DNA of 64,000 bases from Alphaproteobacteria bacterium (GCA_019635875.1 JAHBYP010000006.1:186001-250000), one strand, 5' to 3'. Positions 56,012-64,000 are shown, counted from the first letter of the stretch. The notes: generated by a model not told the origin, from the sequence alone. Translations and numbers: made by a program.

Positions 56012-56395
56012 ATGCTGCATCGCAACATGAATGTTCTTTTGTTATCCGTTGGCCTCGCTCTTTGCAACATAGCGACCGGCTGGGCGCAGGCTGATGCGCC
56101 GGCAGTGAAGCGCATGGACGGCATCTGGGGCCTGCCGCCGAATTGCGGCGGCTCGGCGCCGATCAACGTGCTGGGCGACAAGGTGCAGTTCCAGTGGCCG
56201 GGACGCGAGCGGGTGCTGGAGCAGGTGATCTCGGTCGCCGGCGATCGTGTCGCGACCGTCATCGTCGAACCGCCCCACCGCGTCGGCGAGCGCTACGAGT
56301 ACGAGGTCGAGGCCGAGCGCATGCTGATCCGGGTGATGAAGGACGGGCGCGAACAGGTCGTCGTGCGCTGCGGCGGTTCGTTCCCGACGAGCTGA
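56012..56395 (+). CDS. Small secreted hypothetical protein
   Basis: This 127-residue protein has a likely signal peptide (MNVLLLSVGLALCNIATGWAQ) after a short MLHR or direct start. The mature part, about 100 residues, has GIWGLPPNCGGSAP and a predicted beta-rich region (VQFQWPGRERVLEQVISVAGDR) with two Cys. The start at 56012 follows AGGGGAT; ATG 56027 is an alternative. It is divergent from meaA (21 bases) and 39 bases before the DUF898 gene. The family is not recognised. Confidence 0.7.
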   Translation: MLHRNMNVLLLSVGLALCNIATGWAQADAPAVKRMDGIWGLPPNCGGSAPINVLGDKVQFQWPGRERVLEQVISVAGDRVATVIVEPPHRVGERYEYEVEAERMLIRVMKDGREQVVVRCGGSFPTS

Positions 56396-56434
56396 TGGTC
56401 TTCGCGGCATGGTTCGGGCATCATTGCGCCGGCC

Positions 56435-57646
56435 ATGAGTGACGTGTCGACCGCATCCGCCGCCCTGCCGCCCGCCTGGTCGGCCACACCCGAACCGCCC
56501 GCCGCGCCGGCGCCGATGCCACCGCCCAAGCCGCCAGTGCAGCTGATCTATGACGGCAAGCTGGGCGAGCTCTACGTCATCTATCTGCGAGCGCTGCTGC
56601 TGACCCTGCTGACCCTGGGCTGGTACCGATTCTGGGGGCGCACCAGCGTTCGGCGCTATCTGTGGTCCCACTTCTCCGCCTTCGGCGACCGCTTCGAGTA
56701 TCGCGGCCTGGGTGTCGAGCTCTTCCTCGGCTTCCTGATCGCCATCGGCTCGCTCCTGGTGCTCGAGGGTGCGGTGCTCGGCCTGGTGTGGTGGGCCTGG
56801 GGCGACGAGCTGCCGGCCGAGATCGGCATGACCGACATCATGACCTGGACGCTGATCATCGTCGGCCTGCCACTCCTGCCGGTGGCGCAGTACGCCGGCT
56901 GGCGATATCGCTTCACCCGTAGCGCCTGGCGCGGCATCCGCGCCGGCCTGAAGGGCTCGTCGTGGACCTATGGCTTCATGGCGATCGGCTGGGGCCTGGT
57001 GAACGCGATGTGCATGCAGCTGGTCACGCCGGTGCGCGACGTGTCGCTCAACGGCTATCGCACGCGCCACATGACCTTCGGCAACCTCAACTTCGGCTTC
57101 GCCGGGCGAGCCGCCGACATCTATGGCCGGTTCATCGGCTTCTATTTCCTCAACATCGCCGCCTGGATCGTGCTGGCGATCGTCGTCTTCATGATCATCC
57201 GCGGCGTGTCGTCGAGCATCGGCTCGCTCTCGTTCGAGCAGATGATGGAGAAGCTGGCGCATCCCACGCCGATGGTGCTGCTCGTCCTCTTCCTCATCGT
57301 GCTCGGCTTCTACACCCTGGTCGGCCTGATGATCCTGCCGGTGCGCTGCTGGTGGATGGCCTACTCGGTCCGCTACATGGTTTCGCGCGCCTGGTTCGAC
57401 CGGCTGCAGTTCGTCACCGGCGTCACGACCCGGCAGATCTGGGGCTTCCTGGTGGTGAACTACATGATCCTGCTGTTCACGCTGGGGCTGGGCGGACCGT
57501 GGGTGATGCACCGCACGGCGCGGCTGATCTCGCGGCAGCTCTGGATCTATGGCGAGATCGATCCGGCCGCGGTGGCGCAGGCGCTGGGCGGCGACGCGGG
57601 AGTCGGCGAAGGGCTGCTCGACGTGTTCGACGTCGGCAGCGTGTGA
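56435..57646 (+). CDS. DUF898 (YjgN-type) polytopic membrane protein
   Basis: This 403-residue inner-membrane protein has a Pro-rich cytoplasmic N-terminus and about six to seven membrane helices (for example LRALLLTLLTLGWYRFWG, LFLGFLIAIGSLLVL, VVFMIIRG, LVLFLIVLGFYTLVGLMIL). The segment YRFWGRTSVRRYLW is characteristic of DUF898. Function is unknown. An M48 metalloprotease gene starts eight bases downstream, a pairing seen in other bacteria. Confidence 0.9.
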   Translation: MSDVSTASAALPPAWSATPEPPAAPAPMPPPKPPVQLIYDGKLGELYVIYLRALLLTLLTLGWYRFWGRTSVRRYLWSHFSAFGDRFEYRGLGVELFLGFLIAIGSLLVLEGAVLGLVWWAWGDELPAEIGMTDIMTWTLIIVGLPLLPVAQYAGWRYRFTRSAWRGIRAGLKGSSWTYGFMAIGWGLVNAMCMQLVTPVRDVSLNGYRTRHMTFGNLNFGFAGRAADIYGRFIGFYFLNIAAWIVLAIVVFMIIRGVSSSIGSLSFEQMMEKLAHPTPMVLLVLFLIVLGFYTLVGLMILPVRCWWMAYSVRYMVSRAWFDRLQFVTGVTTRQIWGFLVVNYMILLFTLGLGGPWVMHRTARLISRQLWIYGEIDPAAVAQALGGDAGVGEGLLDVFDVGSV

Positions 57647-57653
57647 GGCTGGC

Positions 57654-58760
57654 ATGGCAGGGGCACGCTTCTACGACGGTCTGCATCCCACCGCGCACGA
57701 GGTGGCGCTGCGGGCGTCGGCTTCGGAAGTGGTGGCGGTGCTGGCCGACGGCCGCATCGCGGCGCGCTGGCCGGTGCCGGAGATCGAGGTCGTGTCGGAT
57801 CCCTGGCACGAGCCGCATGCGCTGATGGTCTGCCCGCGCCAGCCCGGCGCGCGGCTGGCGGTCGAGGATCCCGGCTACCGCGAGGCGCTGGCCGCGCTGG
57901 GCGACAACATGCGCCGCGCCGCGCCGCGCCGCTCGCGCGTCACCCCGGTGCTCGGCGCGCTGGTGGCGGCGCTGGTCGTGACGATCGGCGTCATGGCTGT
58001 GCTGATCGAGAAGGCGCCGGACGTGGTGGCACCCTATGTGCCGCACGCCATGGAGAGGCGCATCGGCGCCGCCGTCGTCACCGCCATGCAGGGCGACTCG
58101 GAAACCTGCACGAAAGCCGACGGCGTCGCCGCGCTGCAGCGCCTGGTCGACCGCTTCCAGGTGGCGTCGGGTTACCAGCAGAAGGTCACCGTGCGCATCA
58201 TCGACATGTACGACACGACGCTGGTCGGCGGCCGCGAGCGCAAGCGGCGCGTGGTCAACGCCTTCGCGGCGCCGGGCGGGCACATGGTGGTGATGTCCGG
58301 CCTGATCGAGCGCGCCGACGGACCGGAGGAGCTCGCCGGCGTCATGGCGCACGAGATGGGCCACATTGTGCACCGCCACTCGGTCAAGGCGCTTTTGCGT
58401 GCCTATGGCTTCGGCCTGGTCACCAAGCTGGTGATCGGCGGCTTCTCGTCCGACGTCGGCACGGTCGCCGATGCCGGCGGCCTGCTGCTGGCGCTGCGCC
58501 ACAGCCGCGAGGCCGAGCGCGAGGCCGACCGCACGGCGCTGCAGCTGCTCGACGCCACCGGCATGCGCGCCGACGGACTGGCGCGCTTCTTCGGCAAGAT
58601 CCTCGACGAGCAGGGCGGCAAGGACGGCGCGCAGCAGATGGGCGTGTTCTCGACCCATCCGCCGACCAATGAGCGCATCGAGATGACGACGCGGCCGGCG
58701 ACCGGCGCGCCGGCGATGAGCGCGCGCGAGTGGCAGGCGCTGCGCGCGGTGTGCGACTGA
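57654..58760 (+). CDS. M48 family zinc metalloprotease with one membrane anchor
   Basis: This 368-residue protein has about 95 cytoplasmic residues, then one membrane span (VLGALVAALVVTIGVMAVLI), then the peptidase domain. The zinc motif HEMGH is in VMAHEMGHIVHRHS, the third ligand Glu in AEREADRTAL, and a late FSTHPPTNERI is typical of M48. It is probably a membrane protein quality-control enzyme working with the DUF898 partner, which it follows by eight bases. It is the last gene before an AT-rich gap. Confidence 0.93.
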   Translation: MAGARFYDGLHPTAHEVALRASASEVVAVLADGRIAARWPVPEIEVVSDPWHEPHALMVCPRQPGARLAVEDPGYREALAALGDNMRRAAPRRSRVTPVLGALVAALVVTIGVMAVLIEKAPDVVAPYVPHAMERRIGAAVVTAMQGDSETCTKADGVAALQRLVDRFQVASGYQQKVTVRIIDMYDTTLVGGRERKRRVVNAFAAPGGHMVVMSGLIERADGPEELAGVMAHEMGHIVHRHSVKALLRAYGFGLVTKLVIGGFSSDVGTVADAGGLLLALRHSREAEREADRTALQLLDATGMRADGLARFFGKILDEQGGKDGAQQMGVFSTHPPTNERIEMTTRPATGAPAMSAREWQALRAVCD

Positions 58761-59128
58761 AGCCGTCTCCTGCAGTCGTGCTGCCAGGCTATCGCCACGC
58801 AAGGCGTCGCCGGCGCCAGCGAATGGAGGATAGAATCTTTGATTTTTCAGTTCAGTATATCTGTATCTTGAATTAATCTCTTCATTTGTGTAGGATGTTG
58901 TGGCTGAGGGTTGTACGATCCCTGCCTAGTCGCGTTATATTTCTCGCTTAAGTCATTTATACAGAACACTATTTCCACAACGAGGATATCCCACGGGGCG
59001 GCCTGTCCGCCCATCCCCATCGACAGCGGATCGCCAAAGGTCGCCAGCAGTGCGTCACAGGCGAGTCACGAGCGATGGTCGATCTGGCCCGAAGGGCCGG
59101 CGTCAGGGACATGAATTTGGGGGCAAGC
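58761..59128. other. AT-rich gene-free interval upstream of the vWA/TadG-like gene
   Basis: Positions about 58830-58990 are strikingly AT-rich for this genome (for example gatttttcagttcag and tgaattaatctcttc). No gene is convincing. Several -35/-10-like pairs can be drawn, none better than the rest, so no promoter is claimed. The composition is consistent with a foreign insert or a region bound by a nucleoid protein. Confidence 0.55.
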
Positions 59129-60514
59129 ATGCTCATCCGCTCTGTCGGAGTGAAGAACCGCGTCCTGCGGGCAGCCGTCTTCTGGCGCACGCTGCTGCGC
59201 AACACGACGGCTGGCACGACGACCTTCGTGGCTTTCGCCGCGCCGGTATTCGTCGGCGCCCTTGGCGTCGGGGTCGACACCAGCGCCTGGTACATCGAGA
59301 AGCGCAGGATCCAGCAGCAGGCGGATGCGGCCGCGCTCGGCGGCGCGCGCGTCAAGGGCGCGGGCCAGAACAACACGACGGCCCTGGCCGTCGCCACGCG
59401 AGACGCCGGACGCAACGGCTTCGTCGCCAGCGGCACGTCGACCATGACGTTCAACTCGCCGCCGACCTCCGGCGGCTGGACCGACAAGGCGACGGCGGTC
59501 GAGGTGAGGATCACCAAGCAGCTGCCGTCGCTGTTCAGCTCGTTCCTCCTGGGTGCCTCGTCGCGCACGCTCTCGGCCCGTGCCGTCGGCTATACGCCCT
59601 ACGTGCAGACACGCAACCTCGAGGTCTCGCTGGTGCTCGACCTCTCCGGCTCGATGGCGGGCAACACCGAGGTCTGGGGCACGACCAAGATGAAGGCGCA
59701 GCAGAACGCCGCCAAGGCCCTGCTCGACATCATCATCCAGAGCAACCAGACGCCCTACAGCTCGCGCGTCGCCCTCGTGGGCTTCTCCGATTCGGTGAAC
59801 GTCGGCAGCGCCTACTTCACGGCGGCGACCAACAAGTCGCTGTCGGGGAGCTGGAGCGGCGTGGTCGAGCGCACCGGCAGCTACCGGTTCAAGGACGAGC
59901 GGCCGAGCTCGACCTATGGCTGGTTCGGCGAATTCAGGACGAAGAAGAACTCGTCGCCCTATGAGCCGTACCAGACCTACCTCAAGAACCTGTCGTCGCA
60001 GACGCCGAACGCGAACAACATCATCCGGCCCCTGTCGTCGGACAAATCGACGCTCCAGTCGCAGGTCGATGCGATGTCGCCCGTCGGCAGCACCGCCGGC
60101 CATCTCGGCATCGCCTGGGCCTGGTACATGCTGTCGCCGAAATGGAGCACGATCTTCACCGGCACCAATACGCCCAACGACTACGACTCGACCAAGACCT
60201 ACAAGGCGATCGTGTTCATGTCGGATTTCGACTTCAACTCGTACTACGAATCCGCCAACGGCACCTCGAACTACCAGTTCGAGCAGCTGTGCACGCAGAT
60301 CAAGAACTCGGGCGTGAAGGTCTATACCGTGGGCTACAACGTCGCGAGCTCGTCGGACAACACCAGGCGCATCAACTGCGCCAGCACCAGCGACTCGACG
60401 ACGACCTACACCTTCACGACGACGACGGTGGCCGGGATGCTGGAGGCGTTCGAGCAGATCGCCGCCTCGAGCGTGATCGGCTCGAGCGATCCCAAGTTGC
60501 GCATCGTCGAATAG
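59129..60514 (+). CDS. TadG-like von Willebrand factor A domain protein
   Basis: This 461-residue protein has an N-terminal Tad-type segment: a hydrophobic stretch TTFVAFAAPVFVGALGVGVD followed by YIEKRRIQQQADAAALGGA, as in TadG/TadE. The vWA domain has MIDAS DLSGSM (DxSxS) near residue 170 and SDFDFNSYYES later. It would be held in the membrane with the A domain outside. The start is uncertain: ATG 59129 (GGGGG upstream) is preferred over 59075 and 59111. No other tad/pilus gene is in the window. It has its own terminator, so it appears monocistronic. Confidence 0.85.
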   Translation: MLIRSVGVKNRVLRAAVFWRTLLRNTTAGTTTFVAFAAPVFVGALGVGVDTSAWYIEKRRIQQQADAAALGGARVKGAGQNNTTALAVATRDAGRNGFVASGTSTMTFNSPPTSGGWTDKATAVEVRITKQLPSLFSSFLLGASSRTLSARAVGYTPYVQTRNLEVSLVLDLSGSMAGNTEVWGTTKMKAQQNAAKALLDIIIQSNQTPYSSRVALVGFSDSVNVGSAYFTAATNKSLSGSWSGVVERTGSYRFKDERPSSTYGWFGEFRTKKNSSPYEPYQTYLKNLSSQTPNANNIIRPLSSDKSTLQSQVDAMSPVGSTAGHLGIAWAWYMLSPKWSTIFTGTNTPNDYDSTKTYKAIVFMSDFDFNSYYESANGTSNYQFEQLCTQIKNSGVKVYTVGYNVASSSDNTRRINCASTSDSTTTYTFTTTTVAGMLEAFEQIAASSVIGSSDPKLRIVE

Positions 60515-60536
60515 CCGGCCCTGATCCTTGCGACAG

Positions 60537-60566
60537 AAAGGGCGAGCCCTCGGGCCCGCCCTTTTT
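60537..60566 (+). terminator. Intrinsic terminator after the vWA gene
   Basis: GGGCGAGCC-CTCG-GGCCCGCCC followed by TTTTT forms a stable hairpin (one A-C mismatch in the stem) with a U-tract, 23 bases after the stop at 60514. This is the clearest Rho-independent terminator in the window. Confidence 0.85.
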
Positions 60567-60569
60567 GCT

Positions 60570-60586
60570 GCGCAATATTATTGCGC
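60570..60586. repeat. Short perfect palindrome GCGCAAT-ATT-ATTGCGC
   Basis: It has 7-base arms around a 3-base centre, immediately after the terminator and 25 bases before the ccr promoter. It may be a regulatory site for ccr, but the position upstream of -35 only suggests this. Confidence 0.5.
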
Positions 60587-60610
60587 GGCCGCGGCGCGGT
60601 TTTAGTCGAA

Positions 60611-60638
60611 TTGACATTGTGCGTCGCACCATTATGCT
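60611..60638 (+). promoter_or_regulatory. Sigma-70-like promoter of ccr with an internal palindrome
   Basis: TTGACA (60611-60616), a 16-base spacer and TATGCT (60633-60638) lie 58 bases before the ccr ATG. Between the two boxes is GTGCG-T-CGCAC (60619-60629), a perfect palindrome; a related ATGGTGCGGCGCAT is at 60665-60678. A repressor at the spacer would block RNA polymerase. The identity of that factor is unknown. Confidence 0.6.
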
Positions 60639-60695
60639 GCAACCGCTAATGTCGCCAAACCGTTATGGTGCGGCGCATCAAGAGGGAAGCAGAGA

Positions 60696-61988
60696 ATGAC
60701 CGCAGCACTGGCGATCGTCCCGCCGGCCCATCCCACCGCCTCGCAGCCGGTGAAGGATCTCTACGAGGTCGGCGAGATCCCGCCGCTGGGCCACGTGCCG
60801 TCAAAGATGTACGCCTGGGCGATCCGCCGCGAGCGCCACGGGCCACCCGAAGAGAGCATGCGGCTCGAGGTCGTCGAGACGCCCTCGATCGGCGAGGACG
60901 AGGTGCTGGTGCTCGTGATGGCCGCGGGCGTCAACTACAACGGCGTCTGGGCCGGGCTGGGCATCCCGATCTCGCCCTTCGACGTGCACAAGGCACCGTT
61001 CCACATTGCCGGCTCCGACGCCTCGGGCGTGGTCTGGGCGATCGGCGCCAAGGTCAAGCGCTGGAAGGTCGGCGACGAGGTCGTCGTCCACTGCAACCAG
61101 GACGACGGCGACGACGAGGAGTGCAACGGCGGCGACCCGATGTTCTCGCCCAGCCAGCGCATCTGGGGCTACGAGACGCCCGACGGCTCCTTCGCCCAGT
61201 TCTGCCGCGTGCAGGCGCGCCAGCTGATGAAGCGCCCGCAGCACCTGACCTGGGAGGAGAGCGCCTCCTACACGCTGACGCTCGCCACCGCCTACCGCAT
61301 GCTGTTCGGCCACCGCCCGCATATCCTGCGGCCCGGCCACAACGTGCTGGTCTGGGGCGCCGCCGGCGGCATCGGCTCGATGGCCGTGCAGCTGATCGCC
61401 GCCGCCGGCGCCAACGCCATCGGCGTGATCTCCGATGCCTCGAAGACCGACTTCGTGATGCAGCTCGGCGCCAAGGGCGTGATCAACCGCAACGATTTCG
61501 ATTGCTGGGGCCAGCTGCCCGACGTCGACGACCAGAAGGGCTACGCCGAGTATATGAAGAAGTGCCGCAAGTTCGGCGCGGCGATCTGGCAGCACACCGG
61601 CAAGGGCAACGACGTCGACTTCGTCTTCGAGCATCCCGGCGAGCAGACCTTCCCGGTGTCCTGCTTCGTCGTGAAGCGCGGCGGCATGGTGGTGTTCTGC
61701 GCCGGCACCACCGGCTACAACCTCACCATGGACGCGCGCTTCGTGTGGATGCGCCAGAAGCGCATCCAGGGCAGCCACTTCGCCAACCTGCTGCAGGCCA
61801 GCCAGGCCAACCAGCTGGTGATCGAGCGCCGCGTCGATCCGTGCATGAGCGAGGTCTTCGCCTGGGAGGACATCCCGCGCGCCCACACCAAGATGTGGAA
61901 GAACCAGCACAAGCCCGGCAACATGGCGGTGCTGGTCTCGGCCCGGCGCCCGGGCCTGCGCACGCTGGAAGACGCGTTGGAAGAATAG
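60696..61988 (+). CDS. ccrA: Crotonyl-CoA carboxylase/reductase
   Basis: This 430-residue MDR-fold enzyme reductively carboxylates crotonyl-CoA to (2S)-ethylmalonyl-CoA with NADPH and CO2, the key step of the ethylmalonyl-CoA pathway. Diagnostic parts are SKMYAWAIRRERHG near the N-terminus, AAGVNYNGVWAGLG, GSDASGVVWAIG, and NADPH-binding LVWGAAGGIGSMAVQLI. The acidic insert QDDGDDEECNGGD is also typical. The length is normal. mcd follows after a family A variant repeat, and meaA is 5 kb away, so the pathway is locally grouped. Confidence 0.97.
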   Translation: MTAALAIVPPAHPTASQPVKDLYEVGEIPPLGHVPSKMYAWAIRRERHGPPEESMRLEVVETPSIGEDEVLVLVMAAGVNYNGVWAGLGIPISPFDVHKAPFHIAGSDASGVVWAIGAKVKRWKVGDEVVVHCNQDDGDDEECNGGDPMFSPSQRIWGYETPDGSFAQFCRVQARQLMKRPQHLTWEESASYTLTLATAYRMLFGHRPHILRPGHNVLVWGAAGGIGSMAVQLIAAAGANAIGVISDASKTDFVMQLGAKGVINRNDFDCWGQLPDVDDQKGYAEYMKKCRKFGAAIWQHTGKGNDVDFVFEHPGEQTFPVSCFVVKRGGMVVFCAGTTGYNLTMDARFVWMRQKRIQGSHFANLLQASQANQLVIERRVDPCMSEVFAWEDIPRAHTKMWKNQHKPGNMAVLVSARRPGLRTLEDALEE

Positions 61989-61996
61989 CCGCGGCC

Positions 61997-62089
61997 GTCG
62001 TCCTGAGCGAAGCGAAGGACCCGGCGGTGTTGCCATCAGTTGCGTGTGATCGTCCGTTCGCGAGGTCCTTCGCTTCGCTCAGGACGACG
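61997..62089. repeat. Family A variant palindromic repeat (copy 7)
   Basis: Arms cgtcgtcctgagcgaagcgaagg and ccttcgcttcgctcaggacgacg face each other across about 50 bases containing gttgcgtgtgatcg. It lies in the 115-base gap between ccr and mcd. Confidence 0.83.
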
Positions 62090-62103
62090 GAGGGAATCGT
62101 TTG

Positions 62104-63795
62104 ATGTCTGTCGCGGAAGAACTTGCGACGCCGTCGCTGGTGCTCGACCGTTTGCTGCCGCTGTGCGCCGAGGCCGAAGCGATCGCCGAGTCCTTCGACA
62201 TCGCCGCCAAGAACGCGGTGCGCAAGCTGATCGCGCCGTCGGGCCGCGTCGACGCCAGGCTGTTGGAACGCGAGCAGTTCGCCGCGCACGGCTATGCCTG
62301 GATCGCCACCTACGTCGCCGGCCTGCGCCAGATGCGGCGCTGGGCCGAGGCGCTGAAGGCGCACGGCACGTTCGGCGAGCTCGAGCAATTGATCCTGCAG
62401 TCCGCGTTCGGCGAGTACCTCAACCAGCTCTCAGGCGGCATCGCCATCAGCCAGGTCGAGGTGGTGCGCCCCGGCGATCTCGGCATCGACGACGCGGCGC
62501 TCGGCGCGCTCGACTCCGGCGCCGCGCGCACCCTGCGCGCCGCGGGCAACACCGCTTCGGTGCGCGCGCGCATCGCCGAGTTGCTGGCCGATGCGCTCGA
62601 CACCGGCGATTTCGGCGCGCTGGGCCTCGACGACGAGGCGCTCACCATGGTGCGCGACCAGTTCCGCCGCTTCGTCAACGACGAGGTGCTGCCCTTCGCG
62701 CACGACTGGCACCTGAAGGACGAGCTGATCCCGCTGCCCGTGGTGCAGAAGATGGCCGAGCTCGGCGTCTTCGGCCTCACCATCCCGGAGGAGTGGGGCG
62801 GGCTGGGCATGGGCAAGCTGGCAATGTGCGTCGTCACCGAGGAGCTGTCGCGCGGCTACATCGGCGTCGGCTCGCTGGGCACGCGCTCGGAGATCGCCGG
62901 CGAGCTGATCCGCGCCGGCGGCACCGAGGCGCAGAAGCAGAAGTACCTGGCGGCGATCGCCACTGGGCAGATCCTGCCCACCGCCGTCTTCACCGAGCCC
63001 AACACCGGCTCCGACCTCGCGTCCTTGCGCACCCGCGCCGTGCGCGAAGGCGACACCTACAAGGTCTACGGCAACAAGACCTGGATCACGCATGCCGCGC
63101 GCGCCGACATCATGACCATGCTGGTGCGCACCAACCCCGACAAGCCAGGCTACCAGGGCCTGTCGATGCTGCTGGCCGAGAAGCCGCGCGGCAGCGAGAG
63201 CGATCCGTTCCCGGCCAGGGGCATGACCGGTGGCGAGATCAGGGTGCTGGGCTATCGCGGCATGAAGGAATACGAGCTGGGCTTCGACGGCTTCGAGGTG
63301 CCGGCGGCGAACCTGCTGGGCGAGGCCGAGGGCAACGGCTTCAAGCAGTTGATGGCGACCTTCGAGGGCGCGCGCATCCAGACCGCGGCGCGCGCCATCG
63401 GCGTGGCGCAATGCGCGATGGAGCTCGGACTGCGCTACGCCAGGGACCGCGTGCAGTTCGCCAAGCCGATCGTCAATTTCCCGCGCGTCGCCGGCAAGAT
63501 CGCCTGGATGGCGGTCGAGACCATGATCGCGCGCCAGCTCACCTACTTTGCGGCGCGCGAGAAGGACGGCGACCGACGCTGCGACATCGAGGCCGGCATG
63601 GCCAAGCTGCTGGCCGCGCGCGTTGCCTGGAGCAACGCCGACAACGCCCTGCAGATCCACGGCGGCAACGGCTACGCCATGGAGTACCCGATCAGCCGCG
63701 TGCTGTGCGACGCGCGCATCCTCAACATCTTCGAGGGCGCGGCGGAGATCCAGGCGCAGGTGGTGTGCCGCGGGCTGGTCGAGGGCCGCAACTAG
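62104..63795 (+). CDS. mcd: (2S)-Methylsuccinyl-CoA dehydrogenase
   Basis: This 563-residue flavoprotein has a roughly 180-residue N-terminal extension (AEAIAESFDIAAKNAVRKLIAP) typical of methylsuccinyl-CoA dehydrogenase, followed by the acyl-CoA dehydrogenase core: VFTEPNTGSDLASL, GNKTWITHAARAD, YARDRVQFAKPIVNF and IHGGNGYAMEYPISRV. It oxidises (2S)-methylsuccinyl-CoA to mesaconyl-(C1)-CoA. ATG 62104 is preferred to TTG 62101. Its location downstream of ccr supports the assignment. Confidence 0.95.
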   Translation: MSVAEELATPSLVLDRLLPLCAEAEAIAESFDIAAKNAVRKLIAPSGRVDARLLEREQFAAHGYAWIATYVAGLRQMRRWAEALKAHGTFGELEQLILQSAFGEYLNQLSGGIAISQVEVVRPGDLGIDDAALGALDSGAARTLRAAGNTASVRARIAELLADALDTGDFGALGLDDEALTMVRDQFRRFVNDEVLPFAHDWHLKDELIPLPVVQKMAELGVFGLTIPEEWGGLGMGKLAMCVVTEELSRGYIGVGSLGTRSEIAGELIRAGGTEAQKQKYLAAIATGQILPTAVFTEPNTGSDLASLRTRAVREGDTYKVYGNKTWITHAARADIMTMLVRTNPDKPGYQGLSMLLAEKPRGSESDPFPARGMTGGEIRVLGYRGMKEYELGFDGFEVPAANLLGEAEGNGFKQLMATFEGARIQTAARAIGVAQCAMELGLRYARDRVQFAKPIVNFPRVAGKIAWMAVETMIARQLTYFAAREKDGDRRCDIEAGMAKLLAARVAWSNADNALQIHGGNGYAMEYPISRVLCDARILNIFEGAAEIQAQVVCRGLVEGRN

Positions 63796-63824
63796 GCGGC
63801 CCCCCGGGGTCGATCAGACCCTTG

Positions 63825-63892
63825 TGTCATCCCGAGCGCAGCGAGGGATCCAGGCCGCTTCCCTGGATCCCTCGCTGCGCTCGGGATGACAG
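63825..63892. repeat. Family A palindromic repeat (copy 8)
   Basis: It begins tgtcatcccgagcgcagcg and ends cgctgcgctcgggatgacag. It lies between the mcd stop and the end of a minus-strand gene, again between convergent ends. Confidence 0.88.
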
Positions 63893-63897
63893 GGGCT

Positions 63898-64000
63898 TCA
63901 CGTCGGCAGATCGTACTTCTGCACGCCGCCGACCGGCGCGAGCTGAAAGCTGATCGTGATCTCGCCCGTCGCGGAATGGGCGACAATGCGGCCCGTGGTG
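63898..64000 (-). CDS. C-terminal fragment of a minus-strand protein (5' end outside window)
   Basis: A minus-strand frame runs from the right edge to a TGA at 63898-63900. The visible tail, about 33 residues, includes HSATGEITISFQL and ends YDLPT. This beta-rich fragment is too short for family assignment. It is convergent with mcd, with the family A repeat between. Confidence 0.5.
   Translation of the reverse strand, partial: TTGRIVAHSATGEITISFQLAPVGGVQKYDLPT

Noticed and set aside
60570-60586. The palindrome after the vWA gene as part of the terminator
   Set aside because: The terminator with U-tract is complete at 60566, and this palindrome has no U-tract of its own; it is kept only as a possible regulatory site.

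Overview
The window is GC-rich chromosomal DNA from an alphaproteobacterium. The basis is the split glycyl-tRNA synthetase genes glyQ and glyS, the ethylmalonyl-CoA pathway enzymes (crotonyl-CoA carboxylase/reductase, methylsuccinyl-CoA dehydrogenase, ethylmalonyl-CoA mutase), many acyl-CoA and transporter genes, and three families of short dispersed palindromic repeats typical of large alphaproteobacterial genomes. Genus cannot be fixed from the sequence alone. No rRNA, tRNA, CRISPR array, prophage or transposase was seen.

Layout. (1) 1-10.7 kb: an oligopeptide/nickel-type ABC importer (solute-binding protein, two permeases, fused double ATPase) with two paralogous esterase-like hydrolases, an amidase, a second solute-binding protein and a GntR-type regulator with two winged-helix regions. 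(2) 10.7-19.2 kb: GMC oxidoreductase, SelO, a pair of acyl-CoA dehydrogenases, an SDR with a small coupled protein, adenine phosphoribosyltransferase, and a signal-peptidase-I-like membrane protein with His where Lys is expected. (3) 19.5-27.7 kb: a tightly overlapping four-gene acyl-CoA operon (VOC protein, AMP-ligase, MDR reductase, hotdog thioesterase), two amidohydrolases, a second MDR reductase and a secreted TPR protein. (4) 27.8-31.3 kb: a TctABC tripartite tricarboxylate transporter with repeats between its genes. (5) 31.4-34.7 kb: an accessory stretch with a HEPN-like protein, a T5orf172/GIY-YIG protein and a DUF4238 protein. (6) 34.7-44.8 kb: a housekeeping block: polyprenyl synthetase, methyltransferase, S49 peptidase, a small protein resembling the N-terminal domain of class III lanthipeptide synthetases, a membrane-anchored Cys protein, glyQ, glyS and ppdK. 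(7) 45-56 kb: MeaB GTPase, an SDR, TPR proteins, a Nudix protein, a cupin/VOC pair divergent from a TetR regulator across a clear palindrome, an amidase, and ethylmalonyl-CoA mutase. (8) 56-64 kb: DUF898 plus M48 peptidase, an orphan TadG-like von Willebrand A protein with its own terminator, then ccr and mcd behind a recognisable promoter.

Together ccr, mcd, meaA and meaB suggest that acetyl-CoA is assimilated by the ethylmalonyl-CoA pathway. The many acyl-CoA dehydrogenases, ligases, amidases and importers fit an oligotrophic or catabolically versatile heterotroph.

The points most worth a second look are the orphan lanthipeptide-synthetase-N-domain-like protein (38.05 kb), the Ser/His signal-peptidase-like protein (18.1-19.2 kb), the accessory HEPN/GIY-YIG/DUF4238 group, and the palindromic repeats that directly abut three start codons.
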